NCBI RefSeq assembly: GCF_023612095.1
Contig: NZ_CP086235.1
Span: forward strand, 3,049,501-3,113,500
Source: Cytobacillus firmus
GTDB taxonomy: Bacteria > Bacillota > Bacilli > Bacillales > Cytobacillaceae
Reading direction: 5' to 3'
Length of the DNA stretch: 64,000 bases
How positions within the stretch are numbered: position 1 is the first letter of the stretch; the number at the start of each line of letters is the position of its first letter. This document shows positions 36,663-46,108 of this stretch, piece after piece. The notes beneath the pieces are model-generated. The model had not been told where the DNA came from. It saw only the letters and a program-made list of their open reading frames with translations, and searched no databases. The translations under genes were made by a program, and so were the position numbers.

Positions 36663-36696
36663 AGTATAGCGCATTTCAGTAACGAAAGTGTGTCGC
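36663..36696 (-). promoter_or_regulatory. Candidate Spo0A-controlled promoter of spoIIGA with 22-bp spacing
   Basis: Minus strand: -35-like GCGACA (36691-36696), 22-base spacer, -10 TATACT (36663-36668). Two imperfect 0A-box-like heptamers lie on the + strand at 36680-36686 (TAACGAA) and 36691-36697 (TGTCGCT), 11 bp apart. The B. subtilis spoIIG promoter is known for the same unusual 22-bp spacing and Spo0A binding. Confidence 0.5.
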
Positions 36697-36786
36697 TTTC
36701 TGTATGCAAAAAGATAGAAATTTTCCCTATTCCCAACGGATTTTGTCATTATTTTTCTATTCATTGCCTCTCCTATTTTCACTGGG

Positions 36787-36829
36787 TGTGATTTATATCA
36801 CATTTTTTGTTTTCATTATCAACTATAAT
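36787..36829 (+). promoter_or_regulatory. Candidate Fnr-activated promoter of hmp
   Basis: A perfect CRP/Fnr-type palindrome TGTGATTTATATCACA occupies 36787-36802. A -10 box TATAAT is at 36824-36829 and no good -35 hexamer is seen. If transcription starts near 36836, the palindrome is centred at about -41.5, the class II activator position. B. subtilis Fnr recognises TGTGA-N6-TCACA. Confidence 0.7.
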
Positions 36830-36863
36830 GACAGTGAAAATATTAAAAAGGAGTTTTGCTGAT

Positions 36864-38093
36864 ATGTTAGACACAAAAACAATTGAAATTATTAAAAGCA
36901 CCGTACCTGTACTTGAAAAACACGGTGAAGATATTACGAAAACCTTCTATAAACTATTGTTTACAAATCACCCTGAACTGCTGAACATTTTCAATCACGC
37001 AAATCAAAAACAGGGCCGTCAGCAAAGAGCACTTGCCAACTCAGTATATGCGGCTGCAAAATATATCGATAATCTCGAGGCTATTATTCCGGTTGTCACA
37101 CAAATCGCACATAAACACAGATCATTGGGGATTAAACCTGAACATTATCCAATTGTGGGAGAGCACTTAATTCTTGCAATTAAGGAAGTACTGCAAGAGG
37201 CTGCAACTGAAGAAATTATTGAGGCGTGGGTTAAAGCATATGGTGTGATATCTGATGCATTCATCGGATTGGAAAAAAATCTTTATGAGGATACATCAAA
37301 TAAGCCAGGAGGCTGGGATGACTTCAGAACTTTCACTGTGGCCAAAAAGGTGAAAGAAAGTGATGTGGTTACATCCTTCTACTTTACACCGGCTGATGGA
37401 GGAAATATTTCCACTTACCTTCCTGGTCAATATATTAGTGTAAAATTAACGATTCCTGGCGAAGAATACACACAAATCCGCCAATACAGCCTGTCTGATT
37501 CCCCGGAAAAGACTTATTACCGGATTTCTGTAAAGAAAGAAGAAGGCTTCTCGGAAAAGCCGGACGGAAAGGTTTCCAACTATCTTCATAATGATCTTAA
37601 CGAAGGCGATCAAATAGATATTAGTGCTCCTGCTGGAGAATTTGTTCTGGAGAATGTGGATAAGCCTCTGGTTCTGCTTAGCGGCGGGGTAGGCATTACA
37701 CCAATGCACAGCATGTTGCGTCATCTTGATGCAACAGGAGTAAATCATGAAACTATTTTTGTACATGCTGCACTTAATGGAAATGTACATGCCTTTACCG
37801 GCGAAGTTCAGGAGATTGAAAAGAATAATCCATTAGTTAAAACATATTTCTGCTATGAAAAGCCAACAGAAAAAGATAAAACCGAAAAAGTCTACAGCAA
37901 AGAAGGCTATATTACTTCTGAGTGGTTAAAAACAATCGTGCCAAATAAAGAAAGTATGGTTTATATGTGCGGTCCAGTTCCTTTCATGCAGGCTATGTAT
38001 GAAGCATTACTTGATGCTGGTTTTAAAAAGGAAAATATCCACTATGAATTCTTCGGTCCATCAATGCAATTAAAGGAAACTCAATCAGTTTAA
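36864..38093 (+). CDS. hmp: Flavohemoglobin, nitric oxide dioxygenase
   Basis: Hmp converts nitric oxide to nitrate using O2 and NAD(P)H. The 409-residue product starts MLDTKTIEIIKSTVPVLEKH at 36864 behind AAGGAG. The globin domain (1-140) has the proximal His region QIAHKHRSLGIKPEHYP; the reductase part has the FAD motif IRQYSLSD, the NAD site VLLSGGVGITPMHSML and MVYMCGPVPFM. It is oriented against its neighbours and sits between ftsZ and spoIIGA, where B. subtilis has another gene. Likely controlled by the Fnr-type site upstream. Confidence 0.97.
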   Translation: MLDTKTIEIIKSTVPVLEKHGEDITKTFYKLLFTNHPELLNIFNHANQKQGRQQRALANSVYAAAKYIDNLEAIIPVVTQIAHKHRSLGIKPEHYPIVGEHLILAIKEVLQEAATEEIIEAWVKAYGVISDAFIGLEKNLYEDTSNKPGGWDDFRTFTVAKKVKESDVVTSFYFTPADGGNISTYLPGQYISVKLTIPGEEYTQIRQYSLSDSPEKTYYRISVKKEEGFSEKPDGKVSNYLHNDLNEGDQIDISAPAGEFVLENVDKPLVLLSGGVGITPMHSMLRHLDATGVNHETIFVHAALNGNVHAFTGEVQEIEKNNPLVKTYFCYEKPTEKDKTEKVYSKEGYITSEWLKTIVPNKESMVYMCGPVPFMQAMYEALLDAGFKKENIHYEFFGPSMQLKETQSV

Positions 38094-38102
38094 AAATGTT
38101 AT

Positions 38103-38133
38103 AAGCATGGCTCATTATTTTGAGCCATGCTTT
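38103..38133 (+). terminator. Terminator after hmp
   Basis: AAGCATGGCTCA, short TTATTT loop, TGAGCCATGCTT followed by a brief T run. It begins nine bases after the hmp stop. Confidence 0.75.
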
Positions 38134-38161
38134 AATGTGAAAAAACATTTATGACAACTGT

Positions 38162-38201
38162 AAAAAACACCTGGAATCGAGGCTGATTCCAGGTGTTTTT
38201 T
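38162..38201 (-). terminator. Terminator after ftsZ
   Basis: A symmetrical stem ACACCTGGAATC / GATTCCAGGTGT with T runs on both sides; it ends the dcw transcript on the minus strand and could also work on the other strand. Confidence 0.88.
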
Positions 38202-38211
38202 CATTCATATA

Positions 38212-39357
38212 TTATCTTCTGCGGTTGCGATTACGCAGGAACGTCGGGATATCCAACGTTTCTTCCGGCTGATGAGATTGGCTGCTTCTTACAGTTTCCT
38301 GTTGAGCTTCCTCTCTCTTTGGCTCACGCTTCATACTACTTCCCATATTTGGAGCAGATTTAGGCTGGCCGAATGATGGCCTCGTGGGCTTAGGCTGGAT
38401 CACTTCTTCATTAAATCCCGTTGCAATGACCGTCACGACGATCTCATCTTTAAGATTTTCATTTATAACGGAACCGAAGATCATATTTACGTCCTGATCT
38501 GATGCCGAAGCAACAATGTCAGCAGCCTCCTGTACTTCATAAAGGCTTAGATTCGACCCGCCGGTAATATTCATTAAGACGCCTTGTGCTCCATCAATGG
38601 ATGTCTCAAGTAAAGGAGATGAAATCGCTTTTTTCGCGGCTTCTGCTGCACGGTTTTCTCCTGCAGCAACACCAATTCCCATTAAGGCTGAACCTTTATT
38701 TGACATGATTGTTTTCACATCTGCAAAGTCAAGGTTAATTAATCCCGGGACAGCGATTAAATCGGAAATACCCTGAACACCCTGGCGAAGAACATTATCC
38801 GCTTCGCGGAATGCTTCAAGCATTGGAGTGCTTTTATCAACGATTTCTAATAGCCTGTCATTTGGAATGACGATCAGCGTATCAACCGCTTCCTTCATAG
38901 CAGCAATTCCGCCGGCTGCCTGAGTGGAACGCTTGCGGCCTTCAAAGGTGAATGGACGTGTAACGACACCAACAGTAAGAGCTCCTAAATCGCGTGCGAT
39001 CTGGGCAATGACTGGCGCCGCTCCTGTTCCAGTTCCTCCTCCCATACCAGCAGTAACGAATACCATATCCGCACCTTTAAGAGCTTCTTCTACCTGCTCT
39101 TTACTTTCTTCTGCTGCTTTTTTGCCTACCTCAGGGTTGGCACCAGCCCCAAGTCCCCTTGTAAGCTTGCCTCCGATTTGCATTTTCACTTCTGCTTTTG
39201 ATAAATTCAGCGCCTGTGCATCCGTGTTAACTGCAATAAACTCGACCCCTTGAACACCATGCTCAATCATTCTGTTTACTGCATTGTTACCGCCGCCTCC
39301 AACGCCGATGACTTTTATAGTTGCTAATGAATCCAAATTTGTATCAAATTCCAACAT
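38212..39357 (-). CDS. ftsZ: Cell division protein FtsZ
   Basis: FtsZ is the tubulin-like GTPase that forms the division ring. The 381-residue product shows the GTP loop [16 protein letters not shown], the T7 loop region [13 protein letters not shown], and the C-terminal interaction tail [15 protein letters not shown] with its basic end. It is the last gene of the dcw cluster, 148 bases after ftsA. Confidence 0.98.
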   Translation of the reverse strand: MLEFDTNLDSLATIKVIGVGGGGNNAVNRMIEHGVQGVEFIAVNTDAQALNLSKAEVKMQIGGKLTRGLGAGANPEVGKKAAEESKEQVEEALKGADMVFVTAGMGGGTGTGAAPVIAQIARDLGALTVGVVTRPFTFEGRKRSTQAAGGIAAMKEAVDTLIVIPNDRLLEIVDKSTPMLEAFREADNVLRQGVQGISDLIAVPGLINLDFADVKTIMSNKGSALMGIGVAAGENRAAEAAKKAISSPLLETSIDGAQGVLMNITGGSNLSLYEVQEAADIVASASDQDVNMIFGSVINENLKDEIVVTVIATGFNEEVIQPKPTRPSFGQPKSAPNMGSSMKREPKREEAQQETVRSSQSHQPEETLDIPTFLRNRNRRR

Positions 39358-39505
39358 GACTTATCCTCCTAATTCGTCGACATTCCTAAGAACACCCTTA
39401 TTTGATTCGCTTTTTAACGCACTCCCATAATGGGGCTGCAGTGCTTTTTCTATCCGCCGTTTGGCTTTCGATTCCGTTTCCCTAACCCTTGCGAATCAAA
39501 TCAAG

Positions 39506-40791
39506 TTATTCGAAAAAGTATCCGAGGAACTTTTTAACTCTTGATGTGATCTTTTCTTCCGGCTGTTTTTCCGGCTTTGTTTTCGGTTGCGGTTGCGGTT
39601 TTTGCACTCGGTTATCTTTTGCTTCAGGGACAGTCACTGGCTGCTCCATTTTTCTGCCCTGTATTTTAGCATTCTTATATGCGAACTTAATCAATCCAAC
39701 AGCAGTTGTGTACTGCGGTTCCCTTACTCCAATATAATCTGGAATGGCAATGCGGACTCTGTTCTGGAAAACATCCTGTGCCAGTTCAAGGATCCCCTGA
39801 GTGTTCGCAACCCCCCAGATAATACATAGCCGCCAGGAAGATCTTTTGCACCCAGACGTTTCACTTCGTGCTGGATAAGATCAAAAATCTCTTCCATTCG
39901 CGCTTCAATAATATCTGAAATTTCCAGCTGATTAAATTGCTGATGCTGATCGCTTCCGATGATGGGCACACTGAATACCTCATCTTCAGATGCATGATCA
40001 TAGAAAGCATAGCCATACTTTGTTTTAATTTTTTCTGCATCTTCTGTAGAAGTACGGAGCCCGATTGATAAGTCTTTTGTAATGTGGTCTCCACCTACAG
40101 GAAGGACACTGGTTGCTTTTAAATAACCATTTTCGAATATGGCAATGGTTGTGGAGCCGCCCCCAATATCAACAAGTGCAACTCCAAGATTTTTCTCATC
40201 CTTGGATAATGCGAATGCACCTGCCGCCAGAGGCTGAAGTGTAATATCCATGATTTCAAGGCCAGCGCGTTCCACACACCGCAGAGTGTTATGTAAGATC
40301 GTTTTTGATCCGGTAATAATGGTGCCTTCCATTTCCAGACGCACACCAATCATTCCTCGGGGATCACTGATCTCGTCCAATCCGTCGACAATAAACTGTT
40401 TTGGAATGACATCAATGATATCCCTTTCCGGCGGGATCGATACAACTTGTGCCGCATCTATAACTCTAGCAACATCTTCGTCTGTTATTTCCCTATTTTC
40501 ACTCGAGACCGCGACAACACCATGGGATGGCTGAAGCATAACATGATTGCCTGTTATTCCCACAATCACATTTTTTATTTCCATACCTATCATTCTCTCA
40601 GCCTGTTCGATTGCCTTTTTAATAGAATGAACTGTTTCGTCTATATCAACAATAGAGCCCTTGCGCAGACCCTCTGAATGTACATTGCCAACACCAATAA
40701 TATTTAAAGTGTCATTGACCATTTCCCCAATGATTACTTTCACACTGGATGTACCGATGTCAAGACTAACATATATTTCATTGCTGTTCAT
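39506..40791 (-). CDS. ftsA: Cell division protein FtsA, frameshifted in this sequence
   Basis: FtsA is the actin-like protein that tethers FtsZ to the membrane. The main frame (MNSNEIYVSLDIGTSSVKVI, VALVDIGGGSTTIAIF) runs 340 codons, then breaks in a run of six C on the + strand (39811-39816). Adding one base restores YVLSGGVANTQGILELAQDV, and the other frame continues to the amphipathic membrane anchor SRVKKFLGYFFE. The repaired length is about 428 residues. Without the repair the anchor would be lost and the cell should not divide normally, which argues for an artefact. Confidence 0.93.
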
Positions 40792-40914
40792 TCTCTGGCA
40801 CCTCCTTTTTTTTGCTATTCCGAATATTGAACAACAATCATTTTTTGCTGTTATTTGTTTTAATAAGTTAGTTTATCTATAAAATTATTCGTCAAAACTA
40901 ATATTTTCCCTTTT

Positions 40915-41283
40915 TTAAATATCATTTTTTTCTGTTTTTTCTCTGTTTTGAGACCATTTTGCAATCAATATTCTTCTGATGACTGCAATATTCTGGAATA
41001 GCCTGACCCCAAAAGCAAATACTGCTGCTAAATACAAGTCTACACCAAGATGCACACCCAGAAAAGCTAAACTTGCTGCCAGCAGGATGTTAAAAAAGAA
41101 ACCGGAAACGAAAACTTTTTCATCATAAATGTTTTGAAGCTGCGCCCGAATGCCGCCAAATAGAGTATCCAATGCAGCAAGAACAGCGATGGACAGATAA
41201 TTCGAGTATTCATCCGGCACTTTTATATCTGTCATAAGTCCAAGTATCACACCTATGATCAATCCTAAAACGGGAAGCCACAT
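40915..41283 (-). CDS. sbp: Small basic protein (DUF1290, Sbp)
   Basis: A 122-residue membrane protein of the DUF1290 family. Hydrophobic segments (about 1-20, 28-45, 57-80 and 83-100) surround the family stretch LSIAVLAALDTLFGGIRAQL. Its function is unknown. The start overlaps the ylxX stop by one base. Order ylxW-ylxX-sbp-ftsA-ftsZ is conserved in Bacillaceae. Confidence 0.9.
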   Translation of the reverse strand: MWLPVLGLIIGVILGLMTDIKVPDEYSNYLSIAVLAALDTLFGGIRAQLQNIYDEKVFVSGFFFNILLAASLAFLGVHLGVDLYLAAVFAFGVRLFQNIAVIRRILIAKWSQNREKTEKNDI

Positions 41284-42014
41284 TATGATTTGCCTCCTTC
41301 ATCAGGTTTCACAGGCTCCATATATCTGATTCTCAATGTCTCATCATATGCAGGAACAGTAATTGGCTCTGCAGACTTTTCCACCTTTACCCGGAGATTG
41401 TCAATAAAGAATTCTTCTGCAGATTTCGATACCTGCATGCGGTTAAAGAGCTTCTCTGCAGATTGAAAATTCTCAGTGATTACTTTCACTTCAATAGGCA
41501 GGGATTTTAAGGCATATCCGTCTATCATGGTCTCCCTGTTAATGTCCCTTATGACGGTAGTGTTGATGACCCTTCTGCCTCCAATGGATATGTGCATGGC
41601 ATCATACATGTTTAACTCGTTGACCAGCCGCTTAAGTAAATCAGGGGAAACAGAATCAGCCTGCTTGCCCAGGAGCAGTTCTTCATGTACGGGTTCTATG
41701 GTTAAGATTATGCCAGGTCCAGACACTTCACTTAATCCGGCTTCCATTTTTAATTCCTCGAGCGTCTCACGAAGCACTTGTTCTTTGCTTTGCTTGCGCT
41801 TTGTTTCATATTGGGCAATTTTTTCTTCGTTTGAACTGATTTCACGCAAAAGTTTTAATTGCAGTTCCTTTTCTTTAAGGATGTCAGCTCTAAGCTCCCA
41901 AGTGTCTCTTGTATCCCGGACAACAGGTTCCTTAACTGTTTGAAACTGTATGGCAATCATAAAGCCAATTACAACTGTTATAAAAGTAAAGCTGAACTTC
42001 TTTTTGCTGTCCAC
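41283..42014 (-). CDS. ylxX: DUF881 family protein YlxX
   Basis: A 243-residue DUF881 protein with an N-terminal membrane anchor (residues 7-25), a coiled coil (about 45-85) and a folded extracytoplasmic domain (GPGIILTIEP, NELNMYDAMHISIGGRRVI). GTG start at 42014 behind AAGGTGG. It is a paralogue of the preceding ylxW. Function unknown; conserved position points to division or wall work. Confidence 0.88.
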   Translation of the reverse strand: MDSKKKFSFTFITVVIGFMIAIQFQTVKEPVVRDTRDTWELRADILKEKELQLKLLREISSNEEKIAQYETKRKQSKEQVLRETLEELKMEAGLSEVSGPGIILTIEPVHEELLLGKQADSVSPDLLKRLVNELNMYDAMHISIGGRRVINTTVIRDINRETMIDGYALKSLPIEVKVITENFQSAEKLFNRMQVSKSAEEFFIDNLRVKVEKSAEPITVPAYDETLRIRYMEPVKPDEGGKS

Positions 42015-42083
42015 TTTAATTCCACCTTGCTTTCCCGAATAAATTATTCTGTGGACAAATTTTATACGAATGCTGGTTTGGCT

Positions 42084-42779
42084 TTACGAACCCAGTAATG
42101 GTTCAATGATAATTTCGCCCTTTTCCTCTAAAGTGAATTGGATGTTTTCATCTACCAATGTATCTTTCACTCCGCCTGTCAGATTCAGGGCTGAAGAAAG
42201 AACTTCGGCATCACCAATAGCAGTAATGACAAAAGGGGCAGGGTGCTGATAGCCGTCTACTTCTATCACAGGCCCATTGCATACAATATATGAACTGTGA
42301 GAAAGCCTCTGCCCGTTTATGGCAACTGCGGAGGCACCGGAAATATAGAGCTCATTAATTACTTTAAAGACATGGTGTTCATGTACAATATAATTATTAA
42401 TGTTATCTTCATCAGGATCATAATCGCCATCTGCAAGAGTAACTTCAACACCCTGGCCCTTTACTTTAACTTTCCCCAGATGCATCCTGTACTTCTCAGC
42501 ATCCTCGGCTAGATTAAAATAAACCTGCGCTTCCTGTGATAGCTCCTTTTCAATATCAAGAACGTTTTCCTGCTTTTGATGTAATTCTTTTTGAAGAGCT
42601 CTGTTTTTTTCCTCCAGCTCAACAAGCTGATTACGGAGCTCCAGGTCTCTTTCCCATTGCTTCCCGCTTAATGCCGGCTTTTCTTCTTCTCCCTGTGTAA
42701 GGTGATAGGAAAAAGCCATCATGTAACCCAGCACGAGAAAGACCAGGGAGAATATTACATGATTACCCTTCACCTTCAT
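42084..42779 (-). CDS. ylxW: DUF881 family protein YlxW
   Basis: A 231-residue DUF881 protein: N-terminal anchor (HVIFSLVFLVLGYMMAFSYH), long coiled coil (about residues 40-85) and the domain with GQGVEVTLADGD and VINELYISGASAVAINGQRL. I place the start at ATG 42779 (MKVKGNHVIF); the ribosome binding site is poor. If divIB is read through its frameshift, its tail overlaps this start by 17 bases, which would allow coupled translation. Confidence 0.87.
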   Translation of the reverse strand: MKVKGNHVIFSLVFLVLGYMMAFSYHLTQGEEEKPALSGKQWERDLELRNQLVELEEKNRALQKELHQKQENVLDIEKELSQEAQVYFNLAEDAEKYRMHLGKVKVKGQGVEVTLADGDYDPDEDNINNYIVHEHHVFKVINELYISGASAVAINGQRLSHSSYIVCNGPVIEVDGYQHPAPFVITAIGDAEVLSSALNLTGGVKDTLVDENIQFTLEEKGEIIIEPLLGS

Positions 42780-43553
42780 TTTCTTCTTCAATCTCTTCAG
42801 CTCCCTCTTTTTCATAAGCTTTAAAATAAGAGCCTACTTCCAAGTCAATGACTCCCTTTTTTCGGGATCCAGCTGGCTTATGATAGAAGGGTAGTGTGCC
42901 ATTTTTTCTGAAAAACTTCTTAGTGTAGCGCTGACTTCAAAACCATCATTCATATACAAAGTAATATGATTGGAATCTGTCTTTTTTGGAGAGTGGTGGA
43001 CTTCCGAAATTGAATTTAATACCTCTTCGGGCAGTGTTTCCAGTTCTCCGATCATCATATCAAGGATGTCACCCTCAGAAAAGCCATTTAGGATTGGTGC
43101 GTTAACAGGGATCTCTGCGGCTTTTTCATCCTTTAATATGCTCCCATTCTCCATAACAGGAAGGTAGTGCTTCTCTTTCGCTATGTAGGCAATGCGCTTT
43201 AATTCATCTACCTGTATAATTATTGTGCTAGGCAGCTGAATCTTAACAGTTGAAGATTTTATTTCAGGCAGCTCTTTAAGCTTACCCTCCATACCCTCTT
43301 CATCAACCTTCCAAATATTTGTTTTTTCAGTAACACCGCTGATTTGGATAATTTCTTCTTTATCATAAATTGAATTGCCGGATACTTTAATTTGTTTAAT
43401 ATGACTTAAGGGCGATTGAAAGTAGATAACTAAAACAATCAGCGAGAAAAAAAGCAGCAGCAAAAAGATCAGTCTTCTGTTGGCTTTCTTTTTTCTTTGC
43501 TGCTTAAGCTTCGGGATTCGATCCTCAAGCGAGACAACCTTACTTTTCTCCAC
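42763..43553 (-). CDS. divIB: Cell division protein DivIB (FtsQ), frameshifted in this sequence
   Basis: DivIB is a bitopic septal protein that works with FtsL and DivIC. Product starts at a GTG (43553; MEKSKVVSLEDRIPKLKQQ) after GGGGTGAT, with a membrane helix (RRLIFLLLLFFSLIVLVIYF), a POTRA domain (ISHIKQIKVSGN-like start) and the YMNDGFEVSATLRSFSEKMA region. The frame stops early at 42834; a run of six T on the + strand (42857-42862) is one short. Repair gives DPEKKGVIDLEVGSYFKAY and a stop at 42763, about 263 residues, the same as B. subtilis. Confidence 0.9.
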
Positions 43554-43650
43554 ATTTATCACCCCATCAAGAAAAGCGCAAGGACAATATATTAAATTAA
43601 TCAAATGGCTTGTCCAGCACAATTTATGCAACCAAAAAATTAGGGAAGAG

Positions 43651-43673
43651 AACGGCATGTGACACATGCCGTT
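43651..43673. repeat. Perfect 23-base inverted repeat between murB and divIB
   Basis: AACGGCATGTG, one base A, CACATGCCGTT: a perfect 11-bp stem. It lacks an adjacent T tract, so it may be an mRNA processing or stability hairpin or an operator rather than a terminator. Confidence 0.75.
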
Positions 43674-43745
43674 AACACTGCATACACTGTTATCTAATTA
43701 ATCATTATATCACAATAAATGGTATCTGTGAGGTATTATTTCCCG

Positions 43746-44654
43746 TTACTTTCGACCGATTATTTCCACTTCTGTCTCCATTTTTACTCCGTACATATCA
43801 AAGATTGTATCCTTAATATGCTGAATAAGCGCCAGGACATCTTCCGCTTTTGCATCTCCCGCATTCACGATGAAATTCCCATGCATATTGGAAATTTGAG
43901 CTCCTCCAATGGAGTGGCCTTTCAAGCCGGCTTTCTCAATGAGCTGACCGGCATATTCAGGGAGCGGGTTACGGAAAATACTGCCTGCACAAGGAAAGTT
44001 CCACGGCTGTGTTTCCTTCCTGTAATCCTTATTCTTTTGCATTGCGGAGGATATTTTTTCCCGGTCTCCCTCTGTAAGCTGAAAAACAGCCTCAAGAACA
44101 ATTCCTGGACGCTTCTTTTGAAGAACGGAGGTTCTATAAGAAAATTCCATTTCTTCATTTGTGAGCCAGCCCATCTTCCCATCTTCAAAAAGAACATGTG
44201 CCTTTGTCAGAATTTGTGAAATATCTGAACCGTGAGCACCTGCGTTCATATAAACTGCTCCGCCTACCGACCCGGGAATCCCGCTGGCAAACTCAAGTCC
44301 TGACAAGCCTTTTTTGCTGATTATGGTGGATAGAGCTACTAAAGAATAACCGCCGCCAGCTCTCAGCTCCGTTCCCTTAACATCCATGTGGTCCATCCCG
44401 CGGCCTAATTTAATGACCACGCCTTCTATGCCGCCATCAGATACGAGCAGATTCGATCCTCTTCCAATCGCTCTCCAGTTCAATTCAAATTGACGGATCA
44501 ATTCCATCGCTTTTGCCAGGTTTTCTATGGAAGAAGGCTCAATAAACACATCGGCGGGACCGCCAATCTTCATTGTTGTATGATTAGCCATTGGTTCATT
44601 TTCTTTGATTGTTCCAATGTTTAATTCTTTAAGTTTGCTGATAAATTCGTCCAT
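43746..44654 (-). CDS. murB: UDP-N-acetylenolpyruvoylglucosamine reductase
   Basis: MurB reduces UDP-GlcNAc-enolpyruvate to UDP-MurNAc using FAD and NADPH. FAD-domain motifs [31 protein letters not shown] and [18 protein letters not shown] and the substrate domain [19 protein letters not shown] are clear. Start ATG 44654 has GGGAGG; the upstream extension of the frame is not conserved. 302 residues. It lies between murG and divIB as in B. subtilis. Confidence 0.97.
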   Translation of the reverse strand: MDEFISKLKELNIGTIKENEPMANHTTMKIGGPADVFIEPSSIENLAKAMELIRQFELNWRAIGRGSNLLVSDGGIEGVVIKLGRGMDHMDVKGTELRAGGGYSLVALSTIISKKGLSGLEFASGIPGSVGGAVYMNAGAHGSDISQILTKAHVLFEDGKMGWLTNEEMEFSYRTSVLQKKRPGIVLEAVFQLTEGDREKISSAMQKNKDYRKETQPWNFPCAGSIFRNPLPEYAGQLIEKAGLKGHSIGGAQISNMHGNFIVNAGDAKAEDVLALIQHIKDTIFDMYGVKMETEVEIIGRK

Positions 44655-44720
44655 ATTTACCTCCCTTTCTATTGATTCCAACCTAAATTTATTTATTCTA
44701 TGCAAATTTACGATACAGGG

Positions 44721-45824
44721 CTACTTCCCGCTGCCTGAAACCAATTCTGCCATTAATTTGTAAAGTCTATTTGATGCATCGCGGATTCCCAGCTTTCTTG
44801 AAGCTTCCTTCATGCTATCCATTTTATCTTTATTGAGTATAATTCGGTCAATGCTATCAATAAGCTTTTTGCCTGTTAACTCTTTTTCAAGCAACAGCTC
44901 TGCAGCACCATGGTCACTAAGCGCCCTTGCATTTTTCTCCTGGTGGTTATTTGTAACATATGGGCTTGGGATTAATATGCTTGGTATGCCTAAAGAAGTT
45001 ATTTCTGCCAATGTAGTGGCTCCTGCACGTGATACGACAAGGCTGGCTCCGGCCAGCACTTCTGGCATATTGTGAATAAATGGTTTGATTATCACGTTTT
45101 CAGGATTCCCAACGAGTTCTACTTCTTTTTGTACATCATCATAATGCACATCACCTGTTATATAAAGAACCTGATATGGCTTTTCACCAAGCTCAGCCAG
45201 TGTTTTTAATACTGCATCATTTATTGGTCTTGCTCCTCTGCTGCCGCCAAAAATTAACACAGCAGGAACACCTGTCTTTAATCCTGCAGACAGCCTTCCC
45301 CTGATTCCATCCTGTCCCAAAACCTCTGATGCACGCGGGTTCCCTGTCATGACGGTTTTAGTTTCCGGAAAAAAGGCCTTTGCTTCTTCAAAACAAACTG
45401 CAATTTTATCTACATACCTGCTTAAGAATTTATTGGTTAATCCAGGGACGCTGTTTTGCTCATGAATAATGGTTGGGACCCCAAGCTTGGAAGCAGCATA
45501 TACCACAGGTCCGCATACATATCCGCCTGTTCCGATAACAACATCCGCCTTAAATTCCTTAAGCATCTTTTTGCTGTCACGAACGCCTTTCAGGAACCTT
45601 AAAACAGTTTTCACATTATCCAGAGAGATTTTTCTTTTAAAACCGGTTATATGTATTGATTTAAAAGGGATATTTTCACGATTCACAATCGTGTTTTCAA
45701 GCCCTTTTTCAGTTCCAATATATAAAAATTCAGCATCCTTATGTTCTTTCTGAATTTGTCTTATAAGCGCAAGTGCCGGATATATATGACCGCCAGTTCC
45801 TCCGCCGCTAACAGCAATTTTCAT
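44721..45824 (-). CDS. murG: Undecaprenyl-PP-MurNAc-pentapeptide GlcNAc transferase
   Basis: MurG converts lipid I to lipid II at the inner face of the membrane. The 367-residue GT-B glycosyltransferase shows [15 protein letters not shown], the [16 protein letters not shown] stretch, [12 protein letters not shown] and the donor-site [22 protein letters not shown]. It follows a 284-base gap after spoVE and its terminator, so it probably has its own promoter. Confidence 0.97.
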   Translation of the reverse strand: MKIAVSGGGTGGHIYPALALIRQIQKEHKDAEFLYIGTEKGLENTIVNRENIPFKSIHITGFKRKISLDNVKTVLRFLKGVRDSKKMLKEFKADVVIGTGGYVCGPVVYAASKLGVPTIIHEQNSVPGLTNKFLSRYVDKIAVCFEEAKAFFPETKTVMTGNPRASEVLGQDGIRGRLSAGLKTGVPAVLIFGGSRGARPINDAVLKTLAELGEKPYQVLYITGDVHYDDVQKEVELVGNPENVIIKPFIHNMPEVLAGASLVVSRAGATTLAEITSLGIPSILIPSPYVTNNHQEKNARALSDHGAAELLLEKELTGKKLIDSIDRIILNKDKMDSMKEASRKLGIRDASNRLYKLMAELVSGSGK

Positions 45825-46056
45825 TCTTTCACCTCATAAAAGAGTAATAATCTATAGTATTCCTTTGTAAGCCCTCGGTAAATAATTATGAAGGCCAACA
45901 GCGCGTTGGAGTGCAAACACTCCCCCTCAATTCCCTATTCTACTATATTCAAAACAAATAGATAGGAACGAACATCATAATGTTAAAGAAATGTAATAAA
46001 GTGCAAAATTGCAAAGAAGTTTGATAATTCCACGTGCCGGATTTGTTGTTGCTTCC

Positions 46057-46086
46057 AAAAAAGAAACCCTGCTTCACAGGGTTTCC
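46057..46086 (-). terminator. Terminator after spoVE
   Basis: Minus strand: GAAACCCTG, loop TGAAG, CAGGGTTTC, then TTTTTT. The rest of the gap to murG (about 230 bases) shows only an unplaced small hairpin (GGAGTG/CACTCC near 45910) and no gene. Confidence 0.85.
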
Positions 46087-46108
46087 TAAAATGCATGTTA
46101 TTAATGCG

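Noticed and set aside
39506..39694. Independent 62-residue protein after ftsA
   Set aside because: It is the FtsA C-terminus with the membrane anchor.
41476..41943. 155-residue + strand reading frame over ylxX
   Set aside because: Antisense shadow of ylxX with low-complexity serine-rich composition.
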